Shown here: piece by piece, positions 25,883 to 34,231 of the stretch
Position numbering within the stretch: position 1 is the stretch's first letter
How the letters are laid out: each line of letters begins with the position of its first letter
Source: Croceimicrobium sp965656185
Lineage (GTDB): Bacteria; Bacteroidota; Bacteroidia; Flavobacteriales; Schleiferiaceae
DNA: 64,000 nt
Direction: 5' to 3'
NCBI GenBank assembly: GCA_965656185.1
Contig: CBFHJH010000010.1
Coordinates: 40,168-104,167, forward strand
Position numbers and translations under genes: made by a program
The notes under the pieces: model-generated
The model's input: the letters and a program-made list of their open reading frames with translations, nothing else
What the model was told of the DNA's origin: nothing
Database searches by the model: none

Positions 25883-28800
25883 CTAGATCCTTTTGCGAAT
25901 TTTATATTCGATTTCTTCCCGACTGGGTTCGATCAGGTTGGGTCCTTCGTAAATGTAAGAGCCAAGCGTGCTGCGCGCCTCCATGGTGTAGCCGTCTTTT
26001 TCAAGATAGGCCACCAAGCGGTAAAGGTGTCGTTTATCAGGCATCTTCACATTGATTCTTGCGCCACCTTGGTCTAAGGGTTCTATTAAAGCCGGTAGGT
26101 CGGCAGCGGCAAGCTTTACGATATACCATCTTACCTTAACCGCTTCCCCTTCGAGTGATTTCCATGCTCCGTTTTGCTTAACTATGGTAGTAAAGGCCAG
26201 ATTCCAGGTGCGAGGTGCAGGACGGGCTATGGGCACGATCTTGAAGTCTTCGTATTGGTCAAGGGGCATGGTCTGCTTTTCTTCCAAAAGATTTTTTTCG
26301 AGAAGCTTATAACCCCGTTTCCGATAACCTTCCAAGTTCTTAAGTCCATCTAAGGAGACATAATTCGCGAATACGTCGTCTTGCCATGAGTTAAAGCAAA
26401 CTCGATAGCCTTTTTGGGCCAGTTGTACTCCAACATCAGGGCCTACCGAGTTAATGAAAATAGGACTTTTACAGGCGGCCATGCGTTGCTCTATCTCCTC
26501 TAATTTTAGTTGTGCATGGTTCAGGTTTACCCCAATCCCATCTAGAGCTTGCACCGAATTGAAAATGCTGCTGGCCTCTTCAATTATATTTATACTGTAA
26601 TCCAGTTCTGCCGAAAGCGGTCTACTTGGATCAATTGCCTTGATTTTCTGACTCAAGCTTTCGAGCCACGCTAGTAATTTCTCTTTCTCGTAAAATTGCT
26701 GCGGTGGATGGTAATACTGATCTAATTGGTTGTATGGGCTACCCCCCAAATGCCAAGCTTTTATACTGGTTTCGTCTTTTAAGTCCTTAACCGCAGATAA
26801 GATCTTTTCTTCTAGGCGAGCCAGTTTTGGATTGGAAGGATCGAAGCTTTTTATGTCGGCAATATAAAAGGCATAACTCAGGTTAATGCCCTGAGCTTCG
26901 GCTTCTTTCAGGAGGTTTGCGTCATAAATGCTAGGCCCATAGCGGTTAATGTGAGTAATGCCTAAACTTTTCATCTCTTTAAAGTCGGCTTCAATCACCC
27001 TTCTAAATAATGGATGCTGGGTGTTTTCCCATTCCAAGCCTTTGTAGTAATTACAAGCTAATAAGGGGTCTTGGTAGAAATTTGACTTTTTTGGAATGGC
27101 CTTTTGATTGTTGCTTAAGTCTTGCGGTCGCGGTATGGGCAGTTGACCAAATGCCTTAAAATGGGCATAGTTATCTGGCGTGAAGCTCCCTTTACCAGTG
27201 TACACCATACCGCTAAACTCTGGGTGCTCGGCCACAATGGCGTCGATCAAATCACTTTTATCTTTTTCCAAAGCAGCATTGAGTCTAATGGTCCAAGGAG
27301 TGCTATGAAGAAAACTAGGCTTTAGCAGGTAGATTTCTAAACTATCCAAAGGGTTAGCACTGGATATGATCGAATCCGCATTGATCTCTAGGAACTCGAT
27401 AAACTCTAAGCCGGGAAAAGCTAAGTGAATGCGAGAAGGCTTCGGGCAACTAAAGATCGGCATCAAGTTGTTGATCTCACTTTGATTGGTACGAAGATTG
27501 AGATATTGCCATATTTCCTTTTCCAACCTTAAGTCTTCATCGCTGTAGCTCGATTGGTATTTCGGTAATGGATTAAAATATATGGGGCTCTCAAATAGGT
27601 CGAATGCCAGCAGCCAGGTGTCGAGCTGTTGTTCTAATTGCTGACTTAATAGCTGTCCGTGAAAATCCTTCAAGCTGAAGGTATCGTTGCTTACCTGCCA
27701 ATCTAGGTAGGGGTATTTACCAGCACTTTCGGCTTCGTGAAGAAACTGCCTTATCTCATTCGCAGAGCTAAAAAAGTCGAAGCTTTGATATTGAACACGG
27801 TAATCTGATTTTTTTGCTGATTGGGCAATGAAGTGTTGCACCACCTTTGGGTTTTCCTTGCTCACATCGATCTTGGTGATATCGCGCATAGAGGTAATGT
27901 AATACAAGAAGAAGCCCAAGACGACCGCCACCGCTGGAGCCACAATCCGAATAAAGCGATATGATCCGTGACGTACTCGCCAAAACCAATCTTTAACTTT
28001 CCAGATCTGGATGAAAAGCCAATCCAGCCAGGGTACGGTTCTTTTGTAGCGTCGCCATTGGTTTTGCAGGCTAGCAAAAAACACAAAGGCGATAAAAAGC
28101 ACGTTTAGACTTGCGAAACTGGCCATGATCAAGCTGTAGGGGTTGAGGTCGGTCCACAGTCCATAAACTATGGCTGTAACGCTTATTCCCGCTAAGGCTA
28201 AATTAGGGATATTGAGGCCCAAGGTGTTTTCGTCTTTTCCATCCTTTGGGGTAGGATTATAGGGAACTTTTCTCCGCAGAAGCGTGAAAATGAAACCCAA
28301 AGCATGGATCCACCAGGTGCCAATGGCAATCAGCCCTCCTTGTACGTGGAAGCCTCGTTCATCTTCTTCCATCACCCACTTTTGCACGTAATGCCGAATC
28401 ATGATTATGAAGCTAAGAAGGGGCGCAGAATAAGCGAGGAAATAGGCTAGACCTACGCGCATCGGAATTTGGGCGGTAAGTAGAGACACTATTGGAACCA
28501 AGAAGTTGATTAGGAATAAGAAGCCCATGAAATAGTGCCAGGGCAATAAACCGTAATGAAGCTTTTGACGCCAAGTTAATTTTTGGAAGACCTTAGGATA
28601 AGTGGTTACCAATAGCTCAAAAACCCCGCGAGACCATTTTAACTGTTGCTTAAAATAAGCGGAGAGCGTATTTGGCACCAAGCCACGAGTGAGAACCCGC
28701 GGCACATATACCGATTTCCAGCCCTGGGCATGCAGTTTCATGGAAGTGTGCATGTCTTCGGCCAATCCCGCAGCATGTCCACCAATGCTATCGAGAGCCT

Positions 28801-29551
28801 TACGGCGGAAGGTGCAGTTTGCTCCGATCGCTTGCGCCGTTCCATAGCTATTCATACTCATCATGATAGGCCCATAGAACTGAAAAGTTTGCTGGGCAGA
28901 GGCTTTGGCAATAAGGTTCTCATAAATATTCTTATAAGCTTGCACCGCCTGCACAAAACCTACTTCGGGATCTTGAAAATGAGGTAATACGTAATCAAGG
29001 AAATCGGGGGCAGGAATGTGGTCTGGGTCTAGAATTAAGCAGATATCCCCCTTGGCATGCTTATAAATGGCGTGATTAATGTTTCCTGCCTTGGCGTTTT
29101 TCTTTTCGGTGCCGCGGTAAACATGAACTACACCTAGTCTTTCGCATTGTTCCTTGAGGTAAGCATCGTCTCCTTCATCGCAGAGGTAAGTGGTATGCGG
29201 ATAGCTTATCTTCTGGATGGCCTCCAAGGTTTCGATTAACATTTCATACGGCTCACCAGGTACGTAAGTGGTGAATATATCTACCGTAAAGTCTTGTTTG
29301 AGCTCTCGCTGCTGGGGCATGGAGATGTCCCAATAATGATACCACTCGTAAAGAATGCGCAGCGCGATGTAGCCCAAAGAGAAAAGTAGGGGATAATAAA
29401 GGGGCTTGTAGCCGATGTATTCTTCTTTGGTTATTTCCCAGAAGAACAAGCCTAGGGTTAAAACGCCCAGCACGATCATGATGCGCACATTGAGCTTCTG
29501 GCTTCGCGACGGCGCGAAAACGGGGGCGGGGCGATTATTCTGGTACCACAT
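25883..29551 (-). CDS. GT2 beta-glucan-synthase-like glycosyltransferase with C-terminal degenerate glycosidase domain
   Basis: 1222 aa from ATG at 29551; the frame is open 14 codons farther up, but that start is unlike the family. TM helices at about 20-75, GT2 catalytic domain about 90-330 (DEGDDAYL, DPDHIPAP, CTFRRKAL, LAEDMHTSMKLHAQGW and QQLKWSRGVFELL, the last a Lys variant of QxxRW), then about six helices (about 340-560), then a soluble tail. Around residues 850-1060 the tail reads as a TIM-barrel glycosidase (KEMKSLGITHINRYG) related to the neighbour 29535-30812, but the acid/base site is AWHLGGSP (expected GNE) and the nucleophile site is INSVGPD (expected GEFG). Inference: processive inner-membrane polymerase of a beta-glucan; the tail probably binds product. 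Overlaps the upstream gene by 17 bases. Confidence 0.85.
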   Translation of the reverse strand: MWYQNNRPAPVFAPSRSQKLNVRIMIVLGVLTLGLFFWEITKEEYIGYKPLYYPLLFSLGYIALRILYEWYHYWDISMPQQRELKQDFTVDIFTTYVPGEPYEMLIETLEAIQKISYPHTTYLCDEGDDAYLKEQCERLGVVHVYRGTEKKNAKAGNINHAIYKHAKGDICLILDPDHIPAPDFLDYVLPHFQDPEVGFVQAVQAYKNIYENLIAKASAQQTFQFYGPIMMSMNSYGTAQAIGANCTFRRKALDSIGGHAAGLAEDMHTSMKLHAQGWKSVYVPRVLTRGLVPNTLSAYFKQQLKWSRGVFELLVTTYPKVFQKLTWRQKLHYGLLPWHYFMGFLFLINFLVPIVSLLTAQIPMRVGLAYFLAYSAPLLSFIIMIRHYVQKWVMEEDERGFHVQGGLIAIGTWWIHALGFIFTLLRRKVPYNPTPKDGKDENTLGLNIPNLALAGISVTAIVYGLWTDLNPYSLIMASFASLNVLFIAFVFFASLQNQWRRYKRTVPWLDWLFIQIWKVKDWFWRVRHGSYRFIRIVAPAVAVVLGFFLYYITSMRDITKIDVSKENPKVVQHFIAQSAKKSDYRVQYQSFDFFSSANEIRQFLHEAESAGKYPYLDWQVSNDTFSLKDFHGQLLSQQLEQQLDTWLLAFDLFESPIYFNPLPKYQSSYSDEDLRLEKEIWQYLNLRTNQSEINNLMPIFSCPKPSRIHLAFPGLEFIEFLEINADSIISSANPLDSLEIYLLKPSFLHSTPWTIRLNAALEKDKSDLIDAIVAEHPEFSGMVYTGKGSFTPDNYAHFKAFGQLPIPRPQDLSNNQKAIPKKSNFYQDPLLACNYYKGLEWENTQHPLFRRVIEADFKEMKSLGITHINRYGPSIYDANLLKEAEAQGINLSYAFYIADIKSFDPSNPKLARLEEKILSAVKDLKDETSIKAWHLGGSPYNQLDQYYHPPQQFYEKEKLLAWLESLSQKIKAIDPSRPLSAELDYSINIIEEASSIFNSVQALDGIGVNLNHAQLKLEEIEQRMAACKSPIFINSVGPDVGVQLAQKGYRVCFNSWQDDVFANYVSLDGLKNLEGYRKRGYKLLEKNLLEEKQTMPLDQYEDFKIVPIARPAPRTWNLAFTTIVKQNGAWKSLEGEAVKVRWYIVKLAAADLPALIEPLDQGGARINVKMPDKRHLYRLVAYLEKDGYTMEARSTLGSYIYEGPNLIEPSREEIEYKIRKRI

Positions 29552-30812
29552 AGAAAGGCAGGTTTGCGGTGGCGAAGTGGCCAGCATTATCACTAAGCTT
29601 TACAAAAAGGCGGAAGGCTCCGGGTTTAGCAGGGCAACTAAAGTTAATTTTCTGCGGGTTATCCGTACTATCGATCAATCCTTCGAGGGGCGGTGAGGTG
29701 TCTCCTCGCAAAAAGAACCAATCTTCGGCTCTAAGATTCCATGAAATGCGAATGCCTTCAGAAACTTGGCTCGAGTCGATATATACCTGGGCGCTGTGGT
29801 TTTCTCCGGGCTTAAACCAAAATGAATTGGCGTTTCCAGAGTTATCGATCAGTAAGGTGTCGATTCGTGGAGGCCTACCTGTCTGCGGTTGCCCAAATTG
29901 CTGAGCTAAGAAATAATATTGCGCATTGATCTCCCCTTGTGGCGAAAAAACATTGTACCAAGTATGAGTTTGCTCCTGTCTCCAGCCCCAGTAAAAGGCC
30001 AAGGCTCCTAAGTAATTTGGGTTCTCAAGCGGAAGGTTTTGGAACTGCTCTTTCAGTGCCGCAGCTTTTTGGTAACTGTATAGTTCTAGGGGGGCTCCCC
30101 AAGAGGTTTCTGGAGATTCCCAGGGACCGGTCTCACCAAATTCACCGATCAAAAAAGGTTTATCGAGAAGGAACTTGATTTGACGTTCCTGCTGGTCAAC
30201 ATTTTTTAGCTGACTAAAAGTATTAACCAGGTAATAATCTAAACAATTGGTCTTCAGGTCGAAGTTGAGCACTTTTCGTTGAACGAAATTGGCAAAAGCG
30301 GTGCCCACGGGGTGGTCTGGGTCGCCGGCTTTTAAAGAATCCACTAGTCTTTGATATACGCTGGCGAATTTAAATTCTGTGATGTCATTATAGTAAAGTT
30401 CATTCCCTAGACACCAGCTCAAAAGTGCGGGGTGTTTTCGGTATTTCCGGCCTAGATCAGCCAGGCCTCTAGCGAATTTATCCACCTCACCTTCATTTTC
30501 CACGAACCAGCGGTCTTTTGTCTGCGGAAGCCAAATACCGGCAACTACCATTAAATTATAGTCTTGAGCCGAGTCTAAGATGGCCTTTAAGCCTGTGGTG
30601 TCATAAGTTCGGATGGTATTGGCGCCGATCTTTGCTGCCTCTTTTAGATAGGTGTAGCCCGAAAGACCTTTTATTTCGTGCACCGCCCCTTCGATCAAAA
30701 ATCGACTTTGCCCGTTAACTTGTCCAATACTTACTCTAGCCCGGTAGGAGTTTTCCTCTTGGCAGGCGAAGAGACTTAGGATCATTAGACTAAGGGAAAA
30801 ATTACGAAGCAT
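29535..30812 (-). CDS. Glycoside hydrolase lipoprotein, GH2/GH5-like TIM barrel
   Basis: 425 aa. Lipoprotein signal peptide MLRNFSLSLMILSLFAC (lipobox LFAC). TIM barrel at about 45-330: GANTIRTYDTTGLKAILDSA, then WCLGNELYY with the probable acid/base E138 (N137 before it), and FLIGEFGET with the probable nucleophile E224, an 86-residue spacing normal for clan GH-A. A C-terminal Ig-like beta domain follows (about 330-425, LFVKLSDNAGHFATANLPFYV). It is probably a transglycosidase or glucanase acting on the polymer made by the downstream GT2 protein. That gene starts inside the last 17 bases of this one, so the two are translated together. GH72-type activity is an alternative I cannot exclude. 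Confidence 0.8.
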   Translation of the reverse strand: MLRNFSLSLMILSLFACQEENSYRARVSIGQVNGQSRFLIEGAVHEIKGLSGYTYLKEAAKIGANTIRTYDTTGLKAILDSAQDYNLMVVAGIWLPQTKDRWFVENEGEVDKFARGLADLGRKYRKHPALLSWCLGNELYYNDITEFKFASVYQRLVDSLKAGDPDHPVGTAFANFVQRKVLNFDLKTNCLDYYLVNTFSQLKNVDQQERQIKFLLDKPFLIGEFGETGPWESPETSWGAPLELYSYQKAAALKEQFQNLPLENPNYLGALAFYWGWRQEQTHTWYNVFSPQGEINAQYYFLAQQFGQPQTGRPPRIDTLLIDNSGNANSFWFKPGENHSAQVYIDSSQVSEGIRISWNLRAEDWFFLRGDTSPPLEGLIDSTDNPQKINFSCPAKPGAFRLFVKLSDNAGHFATANLPFYVVPE

Positions 30813-30820
30813 TAGGTTTA

Positions 30821-30854
30821 ATTATCAAGTAATTATATTTAGACAATTGATAAT
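30821..30854. promoter_or_regulatory. Inverted repeat ATTATCAA...TTGATAAT between divergent genes
   Basis: ATTATCAA at 30821-30828 and TTGATAAT at 30847-30854 are exact reverse complements, 18 bases apart, starting nine bases from the glycosidase lipoprotein ATG. The 80-base intergenic region is A+T-rich, so chance is possible; the site could bind a dimeric regulator over the promoter. Confidence 0.35.
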
Positions 30855-30892
30855 CAGGCTAAATTAATGTCACAAAAACCATAGTTGCAAAC

Positions 30893-31891
30893 TTGGCTCT
30901 TTTAATTATTAACAAAGCGGGAATTTATTGCGAGCAGGGTGATTTTTACATCGACCCTTGGAAGCCCGTAAAGCGAGCCCTTATTACTCACGCTCATTCC
31001 GATCACGCGCGTTGGGGAATGGAATCCTATTTATGCCATCCCTTAACCGCCCCAATTTTGCGACATCGCTTAGGTAAAGATATCAAGATTGAGACCCTAG
31101 ACTACGGGGAGGGCTTAAAAATTAATGGCGTAGAAGTAAGTTACCACCCAGCCGGTCATTTACCAGGATCTGCGCAGATAAGACTTGCTTACGGCGGAGA
31201 GGTCTGGGTGGTTAGTGGCGATTATAAACTAGAGCAAGATGATTTAAGTGCAGCTTTTGAGCCGGTAAGCTGCGATCACTTTATTACCGAGTCAACTTTT
31301 GGATTACCGATTTACCGTTGGCCAGAGCCACAAGAGGTATTCGAAGAGGTAAATCGTTGGTGGAGGCAAAATCAAGCAGAGGGCCGTGCGTCTATAATCG
31401 GTGCTTATTCTTTAGGGAAAGCCCAAAGACTGCTAAGCAGCATCGATGCAGAAATAGGCCCCGTTATAGCGCATGGAGCAGTAGAGATTATCAACCAAAT
31501 TTTTAGAGAAGAGGGCTTAAGGATTCCCCAATGCCAAAACCTTGAGGATGTATCTAAGAAGGACTACGGTAAGGCTCTCATCATCGCTCCTCCATCGGCC
31601 ATGAATAGCGCTTGGTCTAAGAAGTTTGGTAAGCAAAGCACCGCTTTTTGTTCGGGTTGGATGAGCGTACGCGGTCAGCGACGTCGTCGGTCGGCCGATC
31701 GAGGCTTTGTGCTTTCAGATCACGCCGATTGGCCAGGTTTAAATAAGGCCGTTTTAGCCACTGGTGCCGAAAATATTTTTGTGACCCATGGATACAAGGA
31801 TATCTTTTCCCGCTGGCTGCGGGAAGAGCACGGCCTTAATGCACAATCGGTAGAAACCCTATATGAGGGGGAGTCTTTAGAGTCGGATTAG
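30893..31891 (+). CDS. Ligase-associated DNA exonuclease (MBL-fold, Mrad-type)
   Basis: 332 aa. Metallo-beta-lactamase motif ITHAHSDHARWG (HxHxDH) at about 33, ITESTFGLPIYRWP at about 122, and a C-terminal SDHADWPGLNKAV with the later His. The DFYIDPWKPVKRALITHAHSDH opening is characteristic of the ligase-associated exonuclease family (TIGR04122), which normally sits beside an ATP-dependent DNA ligase and a Lhr-type helicase. Neither partner is in this window. The start is TTG: the upstream frame ends in a stop within about 30 bases and has no ATG. The stop (TTAG) overlaps the convergent antiporter. Confidence 0.87.
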   Translation: MALLIINKAGIYCEQGDFYIDPWKPVKRALITHAHSDHARWGMESYLCHPLTAPILRHRLGKDIKIETLDYGEGLKINGVEVSYHPAGHLPGSAQIRLAYGGEVWVVSGDYKLEQDDLSAAFEPVSCDHFITESTFGLPIYRWPEPQEVFEEVNRWWRQNQAEGRASIIGAYSLGKAQRLLSSIDAEIGPVIAHGAVEIINQIFREEGLRIPQCQNLEDVSKKDYGKALIIAPPSAMNSAWSKKFGKQSTAFCSGWMSVRGQRRRRSADRGFVLSDHADWPGLNKAVLATGAENIFVTHGYKDIFSRWLREEHGLNAQSVETLYEGESLESD

Positions 31892-33702
31892 GTCGTGTAG
31901 CGAGGAATGAAGGCCAGCTTATCGCCTTTACCGAAGCTAGGTAGTTCTTTACTTATTACCGACCACTCATTATTGCGCTGCAAGAACAAGGGAATGATAT
32001 CGGAATGATGCTTTTTACAGATTTCTTCAAAGGCTTCAAAATCTGGACAATCCTGAACGATTACTTTTTCGGCGTGGCGCACCGATTGGGCGAGGTTCAG
32101 GTAATCTACTCGGCCTCCAAAAAGCACTTCATTAGGATATTCGATATCACGCACTTCCAGCTCTTTTTTACTCAATAGGCGAAAGACCTTTTGCGGTCCA
32201 AATTCATCATCGAAGTACTTTAAAGAGAGATTATTGATCTCGGCACTGGAGGTCATGGCCATTAATACACCAATATTGGTAAGGTCGATCTCCTCGTAGA
32301 CGTTATCGCTTAAAATGCTGCCATCATAAACTTCAAAGCCAAGTCGCATGGCTTCTTTTTGATTGGTTTTTGAGGTGTCGGCTAGCAATAGGTCCACCCC
32401 TTGTTCTTTCAGAAAACTTGCCAAGAATCGAGCATTTTCGTTGGCTCCGGCAATTAGGATTCCTTTGGGTTCTTCGCGCTCTACTTTAAGCAATTTGGCC
32501 AAGGGTTTGGCGGTAGAACCTTGTAGAATTACCGTGCCCACAATGAGCATGAAGGTTAAAGGAAGGATCAATTCCGCTTGTTTGATATCGATATCGGATG
32601 AATGGCCAGAGGTAAGCTGCAAGGCAAATAGCGAAGCTACGGCGGCGGCTACAATTCCTTTCGGGCCCACCCAAGACATAAACACTTTTTCGCGCCAATT
32701 GAAATTGGAAGCTATGGTACTGAGAAAAACCGCAAAGGGTCGAAGTACCAAAATGATCACCAGGAATAGGTATAACGAGTTGATCCCTAATTTTTCGATT
32801 TGAACGATTTGGATGCGGCTCGACAAGAGGATGAATAGGACCGAAATAAGGATGATACTTACATCTTCCTTGAAGGAAAGAATTTTCTTGAGCTCCTGCA
32901 CCTTTACGTTGGCCATAATGATTCCCATCACGGTGGTAGACATCAAGCCGGCTTCATGCGCCAAGAACTCGGCAAAGGTGAAGGCAAAAATAACCATGCC
33001 CAAAGCCATGACATTGCGCAGATAGCTCGGCAAACGATTTTTTTCCAAGAGCCAGCGCAAGAAAAAGGCCGCCAGTCCGCCCACGAAGATACCAGCGGAT
33101 ACGGTTAACATGAATTCTTTGATCACTTCTAGAGTACTGGCATTTTGGAAGTCGCTCGTCTGGATGAACTCATAGACCAGTACCGCAATGAGCGCCCCTA
33201 ATGGATCGATGAGGATTCCTTCCCATTTTAACACATTATTGATGCGAATATTGGGACGGGTATTACGCAGGATAGGAGTAACCACCGTTGGGCCAGATAC
33301 AATAATTAATGCTCCATATAGAAAGGCCAATTTATAGCTCAAGCCCATGAAATGCGCCGCGGCAAAACCACCGCCAATTAAAGTGATGATAGGCCCAAAG
33401 ATTAGCAGGTTTCGTACCACGCCGGCCTGATGTCGAATCTCTTTAATTTTTAAGGTGAGTCCACCTTCAAAAAGAATTACGCCTACTGAAATAGAGACGA
33501 AGGCAAAAAGTAAGTCACCGCTAAAGATTTGATCACCATCAAGGATCTTCTCGCCATTGGCGGTAAAAAAGGTGGAGCCAGGTCCCAAGGCGAGGCCAAT
33601 AACGATCAAGGGCAAGATAGCCGGAATTTTTACCCTCCAGGCCAACCATTGAGCGAATACACTTAAAATGAGGATGCTCGCCAATTCGGCCATTCCTTCC
33701 AT
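31888..33702 (-). CDS. CPA1-type Na+/H+ antiporter with C-terminal TrkA-N domain
   Basis: 604 aa. Twelve or so helices over residues 1-410, with FEGGLTLKI at about 80, RINNVLKWEGILIDPLGALIAVLV (acidic Asp of the ion-binding site in the CPA1 ND-like position) at about 155 and SWVGPKGIVAAAVASLF at about 335. Then a cytoplasmic TrkA-N Rossmann domain (about 415-535, GILIAGANENARFLASFLKEQGVDLLLAD) and a TrkA-C-like end. The organisation is a cation/proton antiporter gated by nucleotide; whether Na+ or K+ is exchanged is not decidable by eye. It shares its stop (TTAG) with the convergent exonuclease. Confidence 0.9.
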   Translation of the reverse strand: MEGMAELASILILSVFAQWLAWRVKIPAILPLIVIGLALGPGSTFFTANGEKILDGDQIFSGDLLFAFVSISVGVILFEGGLTLKIKEIRHQAGVVRNLLIFGPIITLIGGGFAAAHFMGLSYKLAFLYGALIIVSGPTVVTPILRNTRPNIRINNVLKWEGILIDPLGALIAVLVYEFIQTSDFQNASTLEVIKEFMLTVSAGIFVGGLAAFFLRWLLEKNRLPSYLRNVMALGMVIFAFTFAEFLAHEAGLMSTTVMGIIMANVKVQELKKILSFKEDVSIILISVLFILLSSRIQIVQIEKLGINSLYLFLVIILVLRPFAVFLSTIASNFNWREKVFMSWVGPKGIVAAAVASLFALQLTSGHSSDIDIKQAELILPLTFMLIVGTVILQGSTAKPLAKLLKVEREEPKGILIAGANENARFLASFLKEQGVDLLLADTSKTNQKEAMRLGFEVYDGSILSDNVYEEIDLTNIGVLMAMTSSAEINNLSLKYFDDEFGPQKVFRLLSKKELEVRDIEYPNEVLFGGRVDYLNLAQSVRHAEKVIVQDCPDFEAFEEICKKHHSDIIPLFLQRNNEWSVISKELPSFGKGDKLAFIPRYTT

Positions 33703-33747
33703 AGTTCCTTTTTTTGGTGTCTTTAAATATCAGAAAAAAAATAGAGC

Positions 33748-34164
33748 CTACGAAGTGATCTTTTGGGCAAGCTCTAGCGCCAAGGTTTTGAGTCTGTCGC
33801 GAAGCTTCCGCACTTGATCCATGCGTTCCGGGCCACTAAAGCCATCTATTTCCTCCAAAGGAATCGATTCTAAACGAGCCTCAGGGAATTTGCCATTTAA
33901 AAGATTTTCGGCTCTGGGATCGAGAAGGATCAGTTTTTCGATGGGATAATCTTTAAATTCTTCGAAATGGTCGGAAGTCTGACCAGCAATTACCACGCGG
34001 TCTTCGGCCATTACGCGAATCGCTTGTGGGTCTACCCCACTAGGCTCCCAGCCTCCGCTGTAAACCCGATCTTTCGGGCCTAAATGCTCTTGCAAGTAGG
34101 CCTCAAGAATTTGGCTGCGGATGGCGTTTTCGTGACTAATGATGAGAATTTGAGACAAGGGCAA
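33748..34164 (-). CDS. Cysteine-free ArsC/LMW-phosphatase-like protein
   Basis: 138 aa from TTG at 34164; starts at 34158 (TTG) and 34233 (ATG) are also open, the last overlapping the divergent ATG of the next gene. The whole length reads as thioredoxin-type arsenate reductase: ILIISHENAIRSQILEAYL for the P-loop, RVYSGGWEPSGVDPQAIRVM, AGQTSDHFEEF, and a final RKLRDRLKTLAL. The P-loop Cys is Ser10 (S-x5-R, Arg16 kept); Asp and Leu replace the two redox Cys and no Cys occurs anywhere. So it cannot reduce arsenate by the known mechanism; a phosphate- or ligand-binding role is the natural guess. It sits back-to-back with the cobalamin adenosyltransferase gene. Confidence 0.65.
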   Translation of the reverse strand: MPLSQILIISHENAIRSQILEAYLQEHLGPKDRVYSGGWEPSGVDPQAIRVMAEDRVVIAGQTSDHFEEFKDYPIEKLILLDPRAENLLNGKFPEARLESIPLEEIDGFSGPERMDQVRKLRDRLKTLALELAQKITS

Positions 34165-34231
34165 TACTTTTGGGCAACAATCGCTAAGCTTTTTGCTTAT
34201 ATAGAGGAAAATTAGAAAGGAGGAATTTAGC

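Noticed and set aside
23839..30812. Possible anti-phage island (AAA ATPase, HD, RidA)
   Set aside because: No nuclease, methylase, toxin or phage-like gene accompanies them, and base composition looks like that of neighbours.
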